DNA of 64,000 bases from CAVVIO01 sp963748095. GTDB taxonomy: Bacteria > Bacteroidota > Bacteroidia > Bacteroidales > UBA10428. Positions within the stretch are counted from its first letter, which is position 1. Every line of letters begins with the position of its first letter. The notes under the pieces were generated by a model. That model worked only from the letters and a program-made list of their open reading frames with translations, made no database searches and was not told the origin of the DNA. The translations under genes were made by a program, and so were the position numbers. This document shows positions 62,068 to 64,000 of this stretch, piece by piece. The DNA is taken from NCBI GenBank assembly GCA_963748095.1, contig CAVVIO010000020.1, positions 1-64,000 of the forward strand. Direction: 5' to 3'.

Positions 62068-63058
62068 AAAAATAAATATCAAGTCTTTATTGATTATTTT
62101 TGCGGTTCTTCTTGTTATAGTGGTACTTGTTTCTATCAGGGATTCGAAAAAAGGGGACCGGTCCTTTAAAGTAGATCTTATACCTCTTGATTCTTCACAG
62201 GTAACGGCTATAACCATTTATCCGAGATCGTATAAAAACAATCCGATTAAATTGCAAAAGGAGAGTGGTACCTGGAAATTGCTGGCAGGTGATAAGTCCT
62301 ATACTGCCGAGAAGAATACAGTAAAAGAAATACTGAATACGCTTATTCATCTGAAAGCTGAACGTGTTGCTGCCACAGATAAAGGGAAATGGGCAACTTT
62401 TGAAGTAAACGATACATCGGCCACGCGGGTAACCTTAGGTACCGGGAATAAATCAGCGGCTGATTTATATATAGGTAAGTTTTCATATCAACAGCCTGAA
62501 AATCCCAATCCTTCTTATAATTACGGGCAACAGGGGAAGATGACTACTTACGTGCGATTGGCAGATGACAAAAATGTTTATGCAGTTAATGGATTTTTGA
62601 GTATGATGTTTAACCGCAAAGCGGATGCTTACAGGAATAAAACCATCATTGATTCAGATAGACTGGATTGGACAAGGTTGTCATTTACGTATCCGGCCGA
62701 TAGTTCATTTGTATTGGATAAGGAAAACAATAAGTGGATGATTAACGGCCTGTTAGCTGATTCAGCCTCTGTGATTCGATATTTTAATAGTATTTACAGA
62801 TTGGTTAGCAGTGATTTTGTGGATAATGAAAAGCCACAATCTTCCACGCCGGAATTTAGTCTGAAGATTGAAGGCAAAAATTTCGTAAATCCTATACAGG
62901 TGGATGCATATGCGTCTGATACTACCAATGGTTACCTGATTGCTACAAGCCAAAACAAGGATACGTATTTCAGTAGCAAAAAATCAAAATTGGCAGCGAA
63001 ATTGTTTGTTGGGAAGGATCATTTTCTGAAAAAACAGGCAAAAACAAATCACAATTAG
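62060..63058 (+). CDS. DUF4340 domain-containing protein
   Basis: A 332-aa protein with one N-terminal TM helix (LLIIFAVLLVIVVLVSI) and a periplasmic DUF4340 domain (VTAITIYPRSYKNNPIKLQKESGTWKLLAG; YVRLADDKNVYAVNGFLSMMFN). It starts at ATG 62060, overlapping gldG by 8 nt; the frame runs open to 62000. DUF4340 proteins usually follow gldG-like genes and probably belong to the same complex. Confidence 0.9.
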   Translation: MSKKINIKSLLIIFAVLLVIVVLVSIRDSKKGDRSFKVDLIPLDSSQVTAITIYPRSYKNNPIKLQKESGTWKLLAGDKSYTAEKNTVKEILNTLIHLKAERVAATDKGKWATFEVNDTSATRVTLGTGNKSAADLYIGKFSYQQPENPNPSYNYGQQGKMTTYVRLADDKNVYAVNGFLSMMFNRKADAYRNKTIIDSDRLDWTRLSFTYPADSSFVLDKENNKWMINGLLADSASVIRYFNSIYRLVSSDFVDNEKPQSSTPEFSLKIEGKNFVNPIQVDAYASDTTNGYLIATSQNKDTYFSSKKSKLAAKLFVGKDHFLKKQAKTNHN

Positions 63059-63076
63059 TTTTACTTATAGGATTAA

Positions 63077-63108
63077 AAAGGGATTGTTATGTGGCAATCC
63101 CTTTTTTT
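63077..63108 (+). terminator. Rho-independent terminator after the gld operon
   Basis: AAAGGGATTG and CAATCCCTTT pair around an 8-nt loop and continue into a T run (CTTTTTTTAT). Ends the gldAFG-DUF4340 operon; the A run on the left may let it also serve the convergent gene. Confidence 0.85.
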
Positions 63109-63126
63109 TATGAAAGATAATAATTT

Positions 63127-64000
63127 CTAAGAATCTTTAACCCTGCTGAAAGATAAGGCATTTAACAACCACCGGGGAAGCGATTTTTCAGGATTCCTTT
63201 TCTGAAGGTTGAGATACCAGCCCAGTTTTTTCAAAATAGGAATACGGTGCGTTTCTACAAATTCTATCAATGTGCCATCGGGATCTTCGGTATAGGAAAA
63301 TGCTCCTGCAGCCTCACCCATGTCGAAGCTGTCGCCGGTGTCAACTGTAAACGGATGCCCTTTTTCCTTACATTCTTCACGTAACAGGCTCATGCCATTA
63401 ATATCGTAACACAGGTGAATAAAACCGATATCTCCCCAGAACCGGTCACGATATATTTTTTTAGGCTCGCGGTCAAGCACCTGTACAAGCTCAATCTGGC
63501 TGGTGCCGAAAAGGGGGCTGAATGCTCCCAGCCGTGGTTTGCTATGTCGTAAAATAACCCTTCTGAATTTATTATTTCCTCCCGGTAATGCAGCAAAATC
63601 TTCAAAAACGCCGGTTTCGTCCAGCAATACTTCATCATAACCAAGAATGGTACTGTAAAATTTCATGGATTTCTCCATATCAGAAACGCCTATAATAGCG
63701 CCATAAACAGCGCCTGTCAGTTTCTTTTCGTTTTTGAACCAGGTTTTACTTGGGACAATCTGAAACAAATTGCCTTTTGGATCGCGGACAAAGAAATAAT
63801 TCCGGCCGCAGGGATCATTTTGTAATCCGCCTACCAGGTCAAGCTGTTTTTCTTTATAATGTTCGAATGTTTTTTTTACATCTACACTTTTTATCTTGGC
63901 GGCAAATATTCCCAGGTCACCCAACTGTATTTTAAAAGTAGGAGAGAGTGGTTTGCGTTCGGTATATTGCCATATTTCAAATCCTCCGCCACCCTGCATG
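63127..64000 (-). CDS. Two-domain VOC (glyoxalase-fold) protein, 5' end outside the window
   Basis: At least 290 aa. Two vicinal-oxygen-chelate domains: the first (incomplete) ends YFFVRDPKGNLFQIVPS; the second begins VYGAIIGVSDMEKSMKFYSTILGYDEVLLDE and ends FSYTEDPDGTLIEFVETHRIP, whose Glu is a metal ligand of the fold. The reading frame continues past base 64000. Possibly a metal-dependent lyase or dioxygenase; substrate unknown. Convergent with the gld operon. Confidence 0.85.
   Translation of the reverse strand, partial: MQGGGGFEIWQYTERKPLSPTFKIQLGDLGIFAAKIKSVDVKKTFEHYKEKQLDLVGGLQNDPCGRNYFFVRDPKGNLFQIVPSKTWFKNEKKLTGAVYGAIIGVSDMEKSMKFYSTILGYDEVLLDETGVFEDFAALPGGNNKFRRVILRHSKPRLGAFSPLFGTSQIELVQVLDREPKKIYRDRFWGDIGFIHLCYDINGMSLLREECKEKGHPFTVDTGDSFDMGEAAGAFSYTEDPDGTLIEFVETHRIPILKKLGWYLNLQKRNPEKSLPRWLLNALSFSRVKDS

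Overview
The window comes from a Bacteroidota chromosome, probably Bacteroidales/Marinilabiliales-like (the exact family is a guess). Evidence: a gldA-gldF-gldG gliding-type ABC operon, a PKD protein with a gliding-motility C-terminal sorting domain, DUF5683 beside parB-parA, a lysyl-tRNA synthetase with the C-terminal extension seen in this phylum, CarboxypepD_reg-like outer-membrane proteins, and TAnnTTTG-type -7 promoter elements. It has two very different halves.

Positions 1 to about 23,938 are a gene-cassette array with integron architecture. Twenty-one attC-like sites (named attC1-attC21 here) follow one another in one orientation. In 20 of 21 the distance from the left AAC to the right GTT is 118-124 nt. 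Every site begins AACA and ends [AC]CGTT, and its two halves form a long interrupted inverted repeat. Between sites lie 20 complete cassettes (C2-C21; Cn ends in attCn) and one partial cassette (C1). In 19 of the 20 complete cassettes the first 7-10 nt after the upstream crossover (GTTNNN...) are the reverse complement of the last 7-10 nt before the downstream site (...NNNAAC), as expected if each cassette was a circle opened at G^TT. One cassette is present twice (C13 and C19, 912 bp, two differences seen), and the identity stops at G^TT on both sides. Cargo is mostly AT-rich genes for small secreted proteins, lipoproteins and membrane proteins of unknown function. Recognisable cargo: TPR proteins, a tyrosine-phosphatase-like protein, an ExbD-like protein, an S41 peptidase, an auto-inhibited Fic protein, a reverse-oriented XRE/DUF2975 pair, a broken esterase, and a 3.3-kb four-gene cassette (Crp/Fnr regulator, NmrA-like reductase, flavodoxin, lipoprotein hydrolase) that carries its own CRP/FNR-like operators. 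No integrase gene lies in the window; by normal integron polarity it would be to the left of position 1, or the array is an integrase-less cluster.

From about 23,940 to the end the sequence is ordinary chromosome. It holds DUF5683-ParB-ParA; a lipid kinase; a frameshifted glutaminyl cyclase; a HAD hydrolase; a large outer-membrane beta-barrel protein; nitroreductase, HIT and RecJ; LipB with two tandem LipA paralogues; LysS; a solitary frameshifted Y1 transposase among REP-like palindromes; DUF1697 and DUF116 proteins; a frameshifted PHP phosphatase; FolA-ThyA; an AI-2E-type permease; a PKD protein; Lnt; a DUF5686 protein; an M3 peptidase; ribokinase; Hsp20; GldA-GldF-GldG-DUF4340; and a partial two-domain VOC protein.

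Three single-base frameshifts in otherwise normal core-region genes (about 27,905, 41,260 and 44,404; two of them in A/T runs) may be assembly errors rather than biology. The esterase in C17, with several frameshifts, looks like real decay. Coordinates I derived by hand for short sites may be off by one.
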